In this document: piece by piece, positions 1 through 5,066 of the stretch
How positions within the stretch are numbered: the stretch's first letter is position 1
Layout: each line of letters begins with the position of its first letter
NCBI GenBank assembly: GCA_025356735.1
Contig: JANXRT010000388.1
Coordinates: forward strand, 1 to 5,066
Length of the DNA: 5,066 bases
From: Acetobacteraceae bacterium
GTDB lineage: Bacteria; Pseudomonadota; Alphaproteobacteria; Acetobacterales; Acetobacteraceae
Reading direction: 5' to 3'
Notes under the pieces: model-generated
The model's database searches: none
What the model was told of the DNA's origin: nothing
What the model saw: the letters and a program-made list of their open reading frames with translations, nothing else
Translations under genes and position numbers: made by a program

Positions 1-152
1 AGCTGATCATCGACAGCATCAACGTGCTGGATCGGCCGGTGATCGTCGCTTACCTGATGATCATCTGCCTGTTGTTCATCGGGATTAACCTGGTCGTTGA
101 TCTGGCTTATACAGCGTTGGATCCTCGGGTGCGTTTGGAGAGCCGGGAGTGA
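1..152 (+). CDS. dppB: Dipeptide/oligopeptide ABC transporter permease, DppB-like (C-terminal end only)
   Basis: This is the 3' end of a gene that begins before the window; complete codons start at position 3 and give 49 residues before TGA at 150-152. The piece contains one long hydrophobic stretch, about residues 13-34 (VIVAYLMIICLLFIGINLVV), followed by DLAYTALDPRVRL. A last membrane helix leading into a 'D-x-x-Y-x-x-x-DPR-V/I' tail is the typical end of the first inner-membrane permease of Opp/Dpp/Nik importers, and its place directly before a DppC-like gene agrees. It would form half of the membrane channel of the importer. Codon third positions become less GC-rich over about the last 22 codons than in the preceding 27. 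The tail alone cannot separate dipeptide, oligopeptide, glutathione or nickel transporters, so the symbol is family-level. Confidence 0.82.
   Translation, partial: LIIDSINVLDRPVIVAYLMIICLLFIGINLVVDLAYTALDPRVRLESRE
145..149 (+). promoter_or_regulatory. Shine-Dalgarno-like GGGAG, possibly left over from the original dppC start
   Basis: GGGAG lies inside the last codons of the dppB-like gene, nine bases before an ATG at 159-161. This is the usual position for the ribosome binding site of the next gene in such operons. Reading from that ATG gives only ten codons and then TAG at 189-191, in a different frame from dppC. The ATG is itself part of the first hairpin of the repeat, so it may belong to the element rather than to the old gene. 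The site is therefore a plausible but unproven relic of the ancestral dppC translation signal. Confidence 0.3.
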
Positions 153-158
153 GCAAGG

Positions 159-267
159 ATGGGGCGCTGCCCCATACCCCGCCAGGGATAGCGTCCCTGG
201 ACCCGCCTGGCTGAAGGGATGCGCTCCCGGGCGCTCCCCGGGCGGGGTCCAGGGGCGGAGCCCTTGG
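159..267. repeat. Composite GC-rich palindromic intergenic repeat between dppB and dppC
   Basis: The spacer is a string of inverted repeats. Stem-loops visible are 159-165/169-175 (atggggc, loop gct), 182-188/194-200 (ccaggga, loop tagcg), 226-231/237-242 (cccggg on both sides, loop cgctc; it competes with a 4-bp stem 216-219/225-228), and 249-256/260-267 (eight pairs, one G-T, loop gga). Outer segments also pair at long range: ccccgcc at 177-183 with ggcgggg at 241-247. The whole element is thus an imperfect palindrome. A short near-tandem, gcgctcccgg/gcgctccccgg, occupies 221-241. It has no coding content that I believe. Such elements resemble the dispersed palindromic repeats I recall between genes in Rhodospirillales genomes; that match is memory, not a search. 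RNA from it would fold strongly within the operon mRNA. Confidence 0.7.
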
Positions 268-273
268 CCTTTT
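249..273 (+). terminator. Terminator-like hairpin with short T-run at the 3' end of the repeat
   Basis: The last stem of the repeat (249-256 pairing with 260-267, loop gga) is followed after two C residues by TTTT at 270-273. This has the outline of an intrinsic terminator or attenuator facing dppC. The T-run is short and interrupted by CC, so termination is probably weak at best. Because it sits inside an operon it may lower dppC and downstream expression relative to dppB, or may only be a repeat end that happens to look this way. Confidence 0.25.
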
Positions 274-286
274 CGCTTCTAGTCGA

Positions 287-1093
287 TTGGCTGTCCTTGG
301 CTTGGCTTTGCTTGTGGCAATCGCCGCCCTGGCCCTGTTCGCCCCCTGGATCGCGCCGCAGAACCCCTACGACCTGGCGCAGCTCGACATCATGAACGGG
401 CGCTTGCCGCCGAGCGCCGAGTTCTGGCTCGGCACCGACGACCAGGGGCGCGACATGCTGTCGGGCATCCTCTACGGCCTGCGCATTTCGCTCGGCGTCG
501 GCGTCGGCTCGGCGGTCATCGCCGGCATCATCGGCTCGGCGCTTGGCTTGGTCGCGGCCTATGCCGGCGGCCGGACCGAGGCCGTGGTGATGCGGCTGGT
601 CGATTTGCAGCTGTCGTTTCCGGCGATCCTGGTGGCGCTGATGATCCTGGCGTTCCTCGGCAAGGGCGTCGGCAACGTCATGCTGGCGCTGGTCATCGTT
701 GAATGGGCGCGGTATGCGCGCACCGCTCGCGGCGCCGCCCTGGTGGAACGCCGGCGCGAGTATGTCGAGGCGGCGGAGTGCCTGGCGCTGCCGCGCTGGC
801 GGGTGATGCTGTTCCACCTGCTGCCCAACTGCCTGCCGCCGCTGATCGTCATCGGCACCATCCAGATCGCGCGCGCCATCACGCTGGAGGCGACGCTGTC
901 GTTCCTGGGTCTGGGCGTGCCGATCACCGAGCCGTCGCTCGGGCTGCTGATCGCCAACGGCTACCAGTACATGCTGTCGGGCAAGTACTGGATCAGCGTC
1001 TATCCCGGCATCGCGCTGCTGATCACCATCGTCGCCATCAACCTGGTCGGCGACCAGCTTCGCGACGTGCTCAATCCGCGGCTGCAACGATGA
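287..1093 (+). CDS. dppC: Dipeptide/oligopeptide ABC transporter permease, DppC-like, with displaced 5' end
   Basis: This is the second inner-membrane permease of the Opp/Dpp-type importer; with DppB it forms the channel. From TTG 287 it is 268 residues. Residues 2-23 are the first membrane helix, followed by APQNPYDL and LGTDDQGRDMLS (48-59), the hallmark of the OppC N-terminal region. Further hydrophobic segments lie near 67-93, 100-124, 129-143, 183-208 and 238-257. The cytoplasmic EAA loop that docks on the ATPases is at 158-181 (EYVEAAECLALPRWRVM...HLLPN), with Ala167 where many relatives have Gly. The end VGDQLRDVLNPRLQR is typical. The start is doubtful: the frame is open back to a stop at 212-214 but has no ATG or GTG there, TTG 287 has no Shine-Dalgarno, and the usual short basic N-terminus is missing, probably because of the repeat just upstream. 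The stop overlaps the dppD start (ATGA). It may be functional, poorly translated, or decaying. Confidence 0.88.
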   Translation: MAVLGLALLVAIAALALFAPWIAPQNPYDLAQLDIMNGRLPPSAEFWLGTDDQGRDMLSGILYGLRISLGVGVGSAVIAGIIGSALGLVAAYAGGRTEAVVMRLVDLQLSFPAILVALMILAFLGKGVGNVMLALVIVEWARYARTARGAALVERRREYVEAAECLALPRWRVMLFHLLPNCLPPLIVIGTIQIARAITLEATLSFLGLGVPITEPSLGLLIANGYQYMLSGKYWISVYPGIALLITIVAINLVGDQLRDVLNPRLQR

Positions 1094-2067
1094 GCGACGC
1101 GACGATCGAGCTTCGCAACCTGCGCACCTATTTCCCAATTCGCGGCGGCGTGGTGCGGGCGGTGGACGACGTTTCGTTTTCCGTGAAGCGGGGAAAGGTG
1201 CTCGGCCTGGTCGGCGAGTCCGGGTCGGGCAAGTCCGTGACGGGCTTCTCGATCGTCAGGCTGGTCGATCCGCCGGGGCAGATCGCCGGCGGATCGATCC
1301 TGTTCCAGGGACACGACCTGGCACGCCTGTCGGAGGCGGAGATGCGTGGCCTTCGCGGCAGCCGGATCGCGATGATCTTCCAGGACCCGATGATGACGCT
1401 GAACCCGGTGCTGCGGATCGACACGCAGATGATCGAAACGGTGCTGGCGCATGACCGGGTAAGCCATGCCGAGGCGCGGGCGCGCTGCCGCGATGCGCTG
1501 GGCCAGGTTGGCATCGCCAGCCCGGAGGAGCGTCTGCGCGCCTATCCGCACCAGTTCTCGGGCGGCATGCGCCAGCGCGTGGCGATCGCCATCTCGATGC
1601 TGCACCGGCCCGACCTGATCATCGCCGACGAGCCGACCACGGCGCTGGATGTGACGATCCAGGCGCAGATACTCTTTGAAGTACAGAAGCTGGTTGCCAC
1701 GTTCGGCACCGCGTTGATCTGGATCACCCACGATCTGTCCGTCGTCGCGGGATTGGCCGACGACATCGCGGTGATGTACGCGGGCCGCATCGTTGAGGCG
1801 GGGGCGGTCGGCGACGTGCTGAACAATCCCGCGCATCCGTACACGCACGGGCTGCTCGCCAGCGTGCCGGGCCGCAATCGGCGCGGCACGCGGCTGCGCC
1901 AAATACCGGGCATGACGCCATCGCTGCTCGATCCAGAGCCGGGCTGCGCCTTTCGAACCCGCTGCTTTCGGGCGGACCCGATGTGCTCGGCCGATCCACC
2001 GGTCATCCAACCGGCGGCTGGCCGGACCGCGCGATGCTTTTTTCCCATCCAGGATGTCGTGGCGTGA
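1090..2067 (+). CDS. dppD: Dipeptide/oligopeptide ABC transporter ATP-binding protein, DppD/OppD-like
   Basis: This cytoplasmic ATPase is one of the two that power the importer by ATP-driven dimerisation on the permeases. The ATG at 1090 overlaps the dppC stop as ATGA, which fixes the start and implies translational coupling; the protein is 325 residues, normal for the family. Visible motifs are Walker A GESGSGKS (42-49), Q-loop Gln98 (IFQDP), ABC signature FSGGM (156-160), Walker B LIIADE with catalytic Glu181, D-loop ALD (185-187) and switch His214. NPAHPYTHGLLASVP (246-260) begins the oligopeptide-transporter C-terminal region, followed by Cys286, Cys292, Cys299 and Cys316. Equivalent cysteines bind a [4Fe-4S] cluster in some characterised DppD/OppD proteins, so a cluster is possible here. 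All catalytic residues are present. The Opp, Dpp and Gsi branches cannot be told apart by eye. Confidence 0.93.
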   Translation: MSDATIELRNLRTYFPIRGGVVRAVDDVSFSVKRGKVLGLVGESGSGKSVTGFSIVRLVDPPGQIAGGSILFQGHDLARLSEAEMRGLRGSRIAMIFQDPMMTLNPVLRIDTQMIETVLAHDRVSHAEARARCRDALGQVGIASPEERLRAYPHQFSGGMRQRVAIAISMLHRPDLIIADEPTTALDVTIQAQILFEVQKLVATFGTALIWITHDLSVVAGLADDIAVMYAGRIVEAGAVGDVLNNPAHPYTHGLLASVPGRNRRGTRLRQIPGMTPSLLDPEPGCAFRTRCFRADPMCSADPPVIQPAAGRTARCFFPIQDVVA

Positions 2068-3065
2068 GCGCGATGATCGAATTGCGCGGCGTCTCCCGGC
2101 ATTTCGGGCCGACGCCGGACATCGCCGCCCGGCTGACGGCGCGCGCCTTCGCGGCGATTGGAAAACCGGCGCGCGACACCACGGTGCGCGCGATCGATGC
2201 GGTCGATCTGACCATCGCGCGCGGCGAGGTCGTCGGGGTGGTCGGCGAATCCGGCTGCGGCAAGTCCACGCTTGGGCGGATCGCCGCCGGCATCCTGGCG
2301 CCGACCGCGGGCACGGTGCTGTGGCAGGGCCGCGATATCGTCATGCTGTCAGCCGGCGAAACCCGCGCGGCGCGGCTGCGAACACAGATGATCTTCCAGA
2401 ACCCCTATGCCAGCCTGAACCCGCGCCTGCGCATCGAGACCATCGTCGGCGAGGCGCCCCGCGTGCACGGCCTGATCCCGCCCGGCGGTTTCTCCGATTA
2501 CGTCGATGCGCAGTTGCGCCGCGCCGGGCTGGACCCCGCCTATAAGCGGCGCTACCCGCACCAGTTCTCCGGCGGCCAGCGCCAGCGCATCGGCATCGCG
2601 CGCGCGCTGGCGGTGCGGCCCGATATCCTTGTCTGCGACGAGGCGGTGGCGGCGCTGGATGTCTCGATCCAGGCGCAAATCATCAACCTGTTCATGGATC
2701 TGCGCGAGGAACTCGGCCTTACCTATTTGTTCATCAGCCACGACCTCGGCATCGTCGAGCACATCGCCGACCGGGTGGTGATCTTGTATCTCGGCCGCGT
2801 CGTCGAGGAGGCGGGATGCGAGGAAATCTTTGCCCGGGCCAACCATCCCTACACGCGCGCGCTGCTGGCCGAGGTGCCGCGGATCGCCGGCGGGAAGAAG
2901 GCTTTCGCGGGGATCAAGGGTGAAATCCCCAGCCCGATCGATCCGCCGTCCGGCTGCCACTTCCACCCGCGCTGCCCGCACGCGTTGCGACGGTGCGCCT
3001 TCGAGATTCCGACGTTGCGGGAGATCGCGCCCGGCCATCGCAGCGCCTGTCACCTCAACTCGTGA
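2064..3065 (+). CDS. dppF: Dipeptide/oligopeptide ABC transporter ATP-binding protein, DppF/OppF-like
   Basis: This is the partner ATPase of DppD, completing the B-C-D-F set. I chose GTG 2064 because it overlaps the dppD stop (GTGA) and has AGGA at 2051-2054 nine bases upstream; ATG 2073, three codons later, is the alternative. From GTG it is 333 residues. Residues 5-14 are the usual ELRGVSRHFG opening, followed by an insert of about 25 residues before the nucleotide-binding core. Walker A is GESGCGKS (61-68), the Q-loop is Gln112 (IFQNPYASLNPR), the signature is FSGGQ (168-172), Walker B is ILVCDE with Glu193, the D-loop is ALD and the switch is His226. The residue after Glu193 is Ala rather than Pro (DEAVAALDV), a tolerated variant in this branch. 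The HPYTRALLAEVP region starts at 261, and four cysteines (298, 304, 311, 329) repeat the spacing seen in DppD. The end overlaps the next gene by four bases. Confidence 0.93.
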   Translation: MSAMIELRGVSRHFGPTPDIAARLTARAFAAIGKPARDTTVRAIDAVDLTIARGEVVGVVGESGCGKSTLGRIAAGILAPTAGTVLWQGRDIVMLSAGETRAARLRTQMIFQNPYASLNPRLRIETIVGEAPRVHGLIPPGGFSDYVDAQLRRAGLDPAYKRRYPHQFSGGQRQRIGIARALAVRPDILVCDEAVAALDVSIQAQIINLFMDLREELGLTYLFISHDLGIVEHIADRVVILYLGRVVEEAGCEEIFARANHPYTRALLAEVPRIAGGKKAFAGIKGEIPSPIDPPSGCHFHPRCPHALRRCAFEIPTLREIAPGHRSACHLNS

Positions 3066-4282
3066 CCGGGTTCCGGCTCAACCCGGCGCACCGGCTTTGG
3101 CGGATGCTGCCGGCGCATCGCCGCCGCCGTCTGGTTTCCTCCGTTACCGTATTCGTGGCGCCGGTGCCCGACCGGCGAGCTCCGCGTATCCCGGCACCGG
3201 GGCTGGTGGTGGTCGGCGAGCTTTCGCGGGCCTCCGGTCTGGGTGAGGCGGCGCGGCTGAGCCTGGCGGCGCTGCCGTTCCTCGGAGTTCCAGCCTACAG
3301 CATCGACACCTCCGGCCTGCTGCCAGGTGGCGGCGTGCTGGAAAAACCCGGGGAAATACCGGCTGGCGTGCCGTTGCTGCTGCACGTCAATCCGGCGCTG
3401 CTCGCCTACACGCTGCTGCGGCTGCCACGTGCCCTGTTGCGCGGCCGACTGGTGACCGCGGAGTGGGCTTGGGAGCTGCCGAAGGTGCCGGACGACTGGC
3501 AAACGGCGACGCGGTTCGTGCACCGGCTGTGGGCGCCATCGCAGTTTTCCGCCGCAGCGCTGGAGCCGCTGCTGCCCGGCCGCGTCCAGGCCGTGCCGCA
3601 CCCGTTAGCGATCTCGCCGCCGAAACCATCCAACCTGGCCCGCGCCGATTTCGGGCTGGATGCGGACGCAGTCGTGGTGCTGGTGTCGTTCAACCTGGCT
3701 TCCTCGTTGGTACGCAAAAATCCGCTTGGCGCGATCGCGGCGTTTCGAAGCGCGTTCGGCGATCGGGCGGATCGGCAGCTGGTGCTGAAGATCGGAAACC
3801 CCGAGCATTGGCCCAAGGATTTCGCCGTGGTCCAGGCCGCCTGCGCAGGCGTGAAGAACATCCGCATCATCGTTGAGGAATTTTCGGCGGCCGATGCCCA
3901 CGCGTTGACCGCTTGCGCCGACATCGTGCTGTCGTTGCATCGCAGCGAGGGCTTTGGACTTGTGCCGGCGGAGGCGATGCTGATGGGTGTGCCGGTGATC
4001 GCCACCGGCTGGTCCGGCAACATGGATTTCATGGACCCGAACAGCGCCGTGCTGATCGGCTACACGCTGATCCCGGCGCGCGACCCGCGCGGCATCTATG
4101 AGGTTTCCGGCGCGATGTGGGCGGAACCGGATCATGCGCAGGCGGTGGCGGCGTTGCAGCGTCTGGCCGGAGACGCCGGATCAAGGCGGACGATCGGCGC
4201 CGCCGGGCGCGCCGCGGCAACGGGGCGCCTGGGCATCGAGCCGATGCGGAGGGCTCTGGCCGAACTCGGCATCGTTACATGA
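3062..4282 (+). CDS. Glycosyltransferase family 4 (GT-B fold)
   Basis: This is a predicted retaining glycosyltransferase that moves a sugar from a nucleotide-sugar donor to an acceptor, probably at the cytoplasmic face of the membrane in making a polysaccharide, O-antigen or glycolipid. GTG 3062 overlaps the dppF stop (GTGA) and gives 406 residues; it has no clear Shine-Dalgarno, and ATG 3104 is an alternative. The N-terminal acceptor domain includes a basic patch (HRRRRL, 19-24) and the glycine loop GELSRASGLGEAAR (52-65), then WAWELP (135-140), LWAPSQF (157-163, with Arg156 before it) and VPHPL (178-182). The donor domain has FNLASSLVRKNPLGAI (210-225), whose Arg218 and Lys219 fit the phosphate-binding position, and SEGFGLVPAEAMLMGVPVIAT (295-315) with the Glu-x7-Glu pair Glu296/Glu304 typical of GT4, then GWSGNMDFMD. 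There is no signal peptide or membrane helix. Donor and acceptor are unknown. Confidence 0.85.
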   Translation: MTGFRLNPAHRLWRMLPAHRRRRLVSSVTVFVAPVPDRRAPRIPAPGLVVVGELSRASGLGEAARLSLAALPFLGVPAYSIDTSGLLPGGGVLEKPGEIPAGVPLLLHVNPALLAYTLLRLPRALLRGRLVTAEWAWELPKVPDDWQTATRFVHRLWAPSQFSAAALEPLLPGRVQAVPHPLAISPPKPSNLARADFGLDADAVVVLVSFNLASSLVRKNPLGAIAAFRSAFGDRADRQLVLKIGNPEHWPKDFAVVQAACAGVKNIRIIVEEFSAADAHALTACADIVLSLHRSEGFGLVPAEAMLMGVPVIATGWSGNMDFMDPNSAVLIGYTLIPARDPRGIYEVSGAMWAEPDHAQAVAALQRLAGDAGSRRTIGAAGRAAATGRLGIEPMRRALAELGIVT

Positions 4283-4284
4283 GG
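4280..4284 (+). promoter_or_regulatory. Shine-Dalgarno (TGAGG) for the second glycosyltransferase
   Basis: TGAGG begins on the stop codon of the preceding gene and lies eight bases before GTG 4293. It decides the start of the next gene: the ATG at 4279, overlapping the same stop, runs into TGA after five codons, whereas GTG 4293 opens a frame with no stop to the end of the window. Confidence 0.6.
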
Positions 4285-4292
4285 CTTGGGGT

Positions 4293-5066
4293 GTGAGGCT
4301 GCTGGTCTGGCAATGGGGACGCCGCGGTGCCGGACCCAAGTTCGCGGTCGAGCTCGCCACCGCGCTGTGCCGGCTTCCGGGCGTCGAATGCACGCTGTCG
4401 CTGTCGTCGGGCGCGGAGATCCTGAGCGGTCCGCGGCCGCCTCGCTGCGACCTGCCGGTCGTTACTTACAGCGGGATTTTTGAACTCGCGATGCGCGTCC
4501 TGACGGCGCCGGCCATCGTCGCCGGACTGGTTCGCCGGCTGCGCCCGTTGCGGCTGGATGTCGCGATCTGCGCCATGCCGGGGCCGCTCGACATGCTGCT
4601 CGTCGTCGCCCTGCGGCGGCTTGGCGCGAAGATCCTGGTGATCGTGCACGATGCCGACGCGCATCCCGGCGATGGCGTGCCGGGGCTGATGTGGTTGCAG
4701 CGGCGGCTGGCGCGGATGTCGGACGGCCTTGTCACGCTGAGCCAGGCGACCGCGGCGCGGCTGCGCCAGCAGGGATTGCCCCGCGGCGGCCGGCCGATCC
4801 TCGTGCTCAGCCACCCGCCGTTCCATTTTGGCCCGGTGCCGGCGCCGCCGTTCCGGCATGGCGGCGGCGCAAGGCTGCTGTTTTTCGGCCGGCTGCTCGC
4901 CTACAAGGGCCTCGATCTGCTGGCCGGGGCGTGGCCGCTTCTGGATGCTGCCTCCAGCGCCGAAATCCGCGTCGTCGGACAAGGGCCGGAGGATGAGGCT
5001 CTAGCGACATTGCGGACGCTGCCCGGCGTCACGGTGGAGAACCGCTGGGTAGCGGAGGATGAGATC
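4293..5066 (+). CDS. Glycosyltransferase family 4 (GT-B fold), N-terminal 258 residues, runs off the window
   Basis: This second predicted glycosyltransferase is open from GTG 4293 to the last base in frame, so its C-terminus lies outside. The start MRLLVWQWGRRGAGPKFAVEL is the classic first strand plus glycine-rich loop of a GT-B acceptor domain. IVHDADAHPGDG (117-128) matches the His-Asp motif that often marks the acceptor side in this group, followed by MSDGLVTLSQATAARL (142-157) and LSHPPF (172-177). The donor domain opens with LLFFGRLLAYKGLDLLAGAW (195-214), the GR-L-x-x-KG element that contacts donor phosphates, then VVGQGPE (227-233). The Glu-x7-Glu motif should lie beyond the window. 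The gene begins ten bases after its neighbour, so the two are surely cotranscribed and probably act in the same glycan pathway. Sugar specificity is not visible. It is unlike the first enzyme in most of its length, so this is not a recent tandem duplication. Confidence 0.83.
   Translation, partial: MRLLVWQWGRRGAGPKFAVELATALCRLPGVECTLSLSSGAEILSGPRPPRCDLPVVTYSGIFELAMRVLTAPAIVAGLVRRLRPLRLDVAICAMPGPLDMLLVVALRRLGAKILVIVHDADAHPGDGVPGLMWLQRRLARMSDGLVTLSQATAARLRQQGLPRGGRPILVLSHPPFHFGPVPAPPFRHGGGARLLFFGRLLAYKGLDLLAGAWPLLDAASSAEIRVVGQGPEDEALATLRTLPGVTVENRWVAEDEI

Noticed and set aside
159..267. The repeat as a CRISPR array, riboswitch or tRNA
   Set aside because: There are no regularly spaced identical repeats, no conserved aptamer pattern and no cloverleaf; only short GC-rich inverted repeats are seen.
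97..282. 61-codon + strand frame spanning the end of dppB and the repeat
   Set aside because: It starts on a TTG inside dppB, and its later part is a translation of the palindromic repeat, with no domain or ribosome binding site.
703..1089. N-terminal extension of DppD upstream of ATG 1090
   Set aside because: The extra residues are an out-of-frame reading of dppC rich in Arg and Ala; homologous ATPases start near the ELRNLRTYF segment, and the ATGA overlap supports 1090.
107..1138. Long antisense open frame of 343 codons across dppC and the repeat
   Set aside because: It is the complement of a well-supported permease gene, is rich in Arg, Asp, Gln and His as expected for a shadow frame in GC-rich DNA, and shows no recognisable domain.
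1000..2010. Antisense open frame of 336 codons opposite dppC/dppD
   Set aside because: It has the same shadow composition and lies opposite a DppD gene with all ABC motifs intact.
2993..3061. Longer form of the first glycosyltransferase starting at GTG 2993
   Set aside because: It would overlap dppF by more than 70 bases; GTG 3062 gives the same four-base overlap style used at the dppD/dppF junction.
4279..4296. ATG 4279 overlapping the stop of the first glycosyltransferase as a start for the next gene
   Set aside because: That frame stops after five codons (TGA at 4294-4296); GTG 4293 with its GAGG site is correct.
3062..5066. The two glycosyltransferases as a recent tandem duplication
   Set aside because: They share only fold-level motifs and differ in acceptor-domain motifs, domain lengths and the donor-site opening.

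Overview
The window reads as part of a GC-rich proteobacterial chromosome. The codon style (third positions mostly G or C, GTG and TTG starts, stop-start overlaps) and the kind of palindromic GC-rich spacer repeat suggest an alphaproteobacterium, perhaps of the Rhodospirillales/Acetobacteraceae type. That placement is an impression from sequence style and recalled families, not a search result. All genes lie on the + strand and are packed almost without gaps.

Positions 1-3065 carry most of a peptide/nickel-class (Opp/Dpp) ABC importer. In order they are: the last 49 residues of the first permease (DppB-like), the second permease (DppC-like), and the two ATPases (DppD- and DppF-like). No periplasmic solute-binding protein is in view; it would be expected upstream. 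Stops and starts overlap at dppC/dppD (ATGA) and dppD/dppF (GTGA), so these genes are probably translationally coupled. The substrate cannot be read from the sequence; peptides are the default for the family.

The one break in this packing is 153-286, between the two permeases. It is filled by a composite GC-rich palindromic repeat (about 159-267) with several stem-loops and pairing outer arms, followed by a short T-run. The dppC reading frame emerges from it without an ATG and without a credible ribosome binding site. The short basic N-terminus that normally precedes the first membrane helix is absent, so the repeat appears to have displaced the gene's original start.

Positions 3062-5066 hold two consecutive family-4-type (GT-B) glycosyltransferases. 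The first is complete (406 residues) and starts on a GTG overlapping the dppF stop. The second starts at GTG 4293 behind a good GAGG Shine-Dalgarno and runs off the end of the window with 258 residues visible. They look like part of a polysaccharide, O-antigen or glycolipid cluster that has become joined to the transporter operon, or that simply abuts it.

I did not find a convincing undescribed system. The points most worth a second look are the repeat that seems to remove the start of dppC, the terminator-like end of that repeat inside an operon, and the overlap of a glycosyltransferase gene with a transporter ATPase gene. No tRNA, rRNA, CRISPR array, transposase or riboswitch was recognised.
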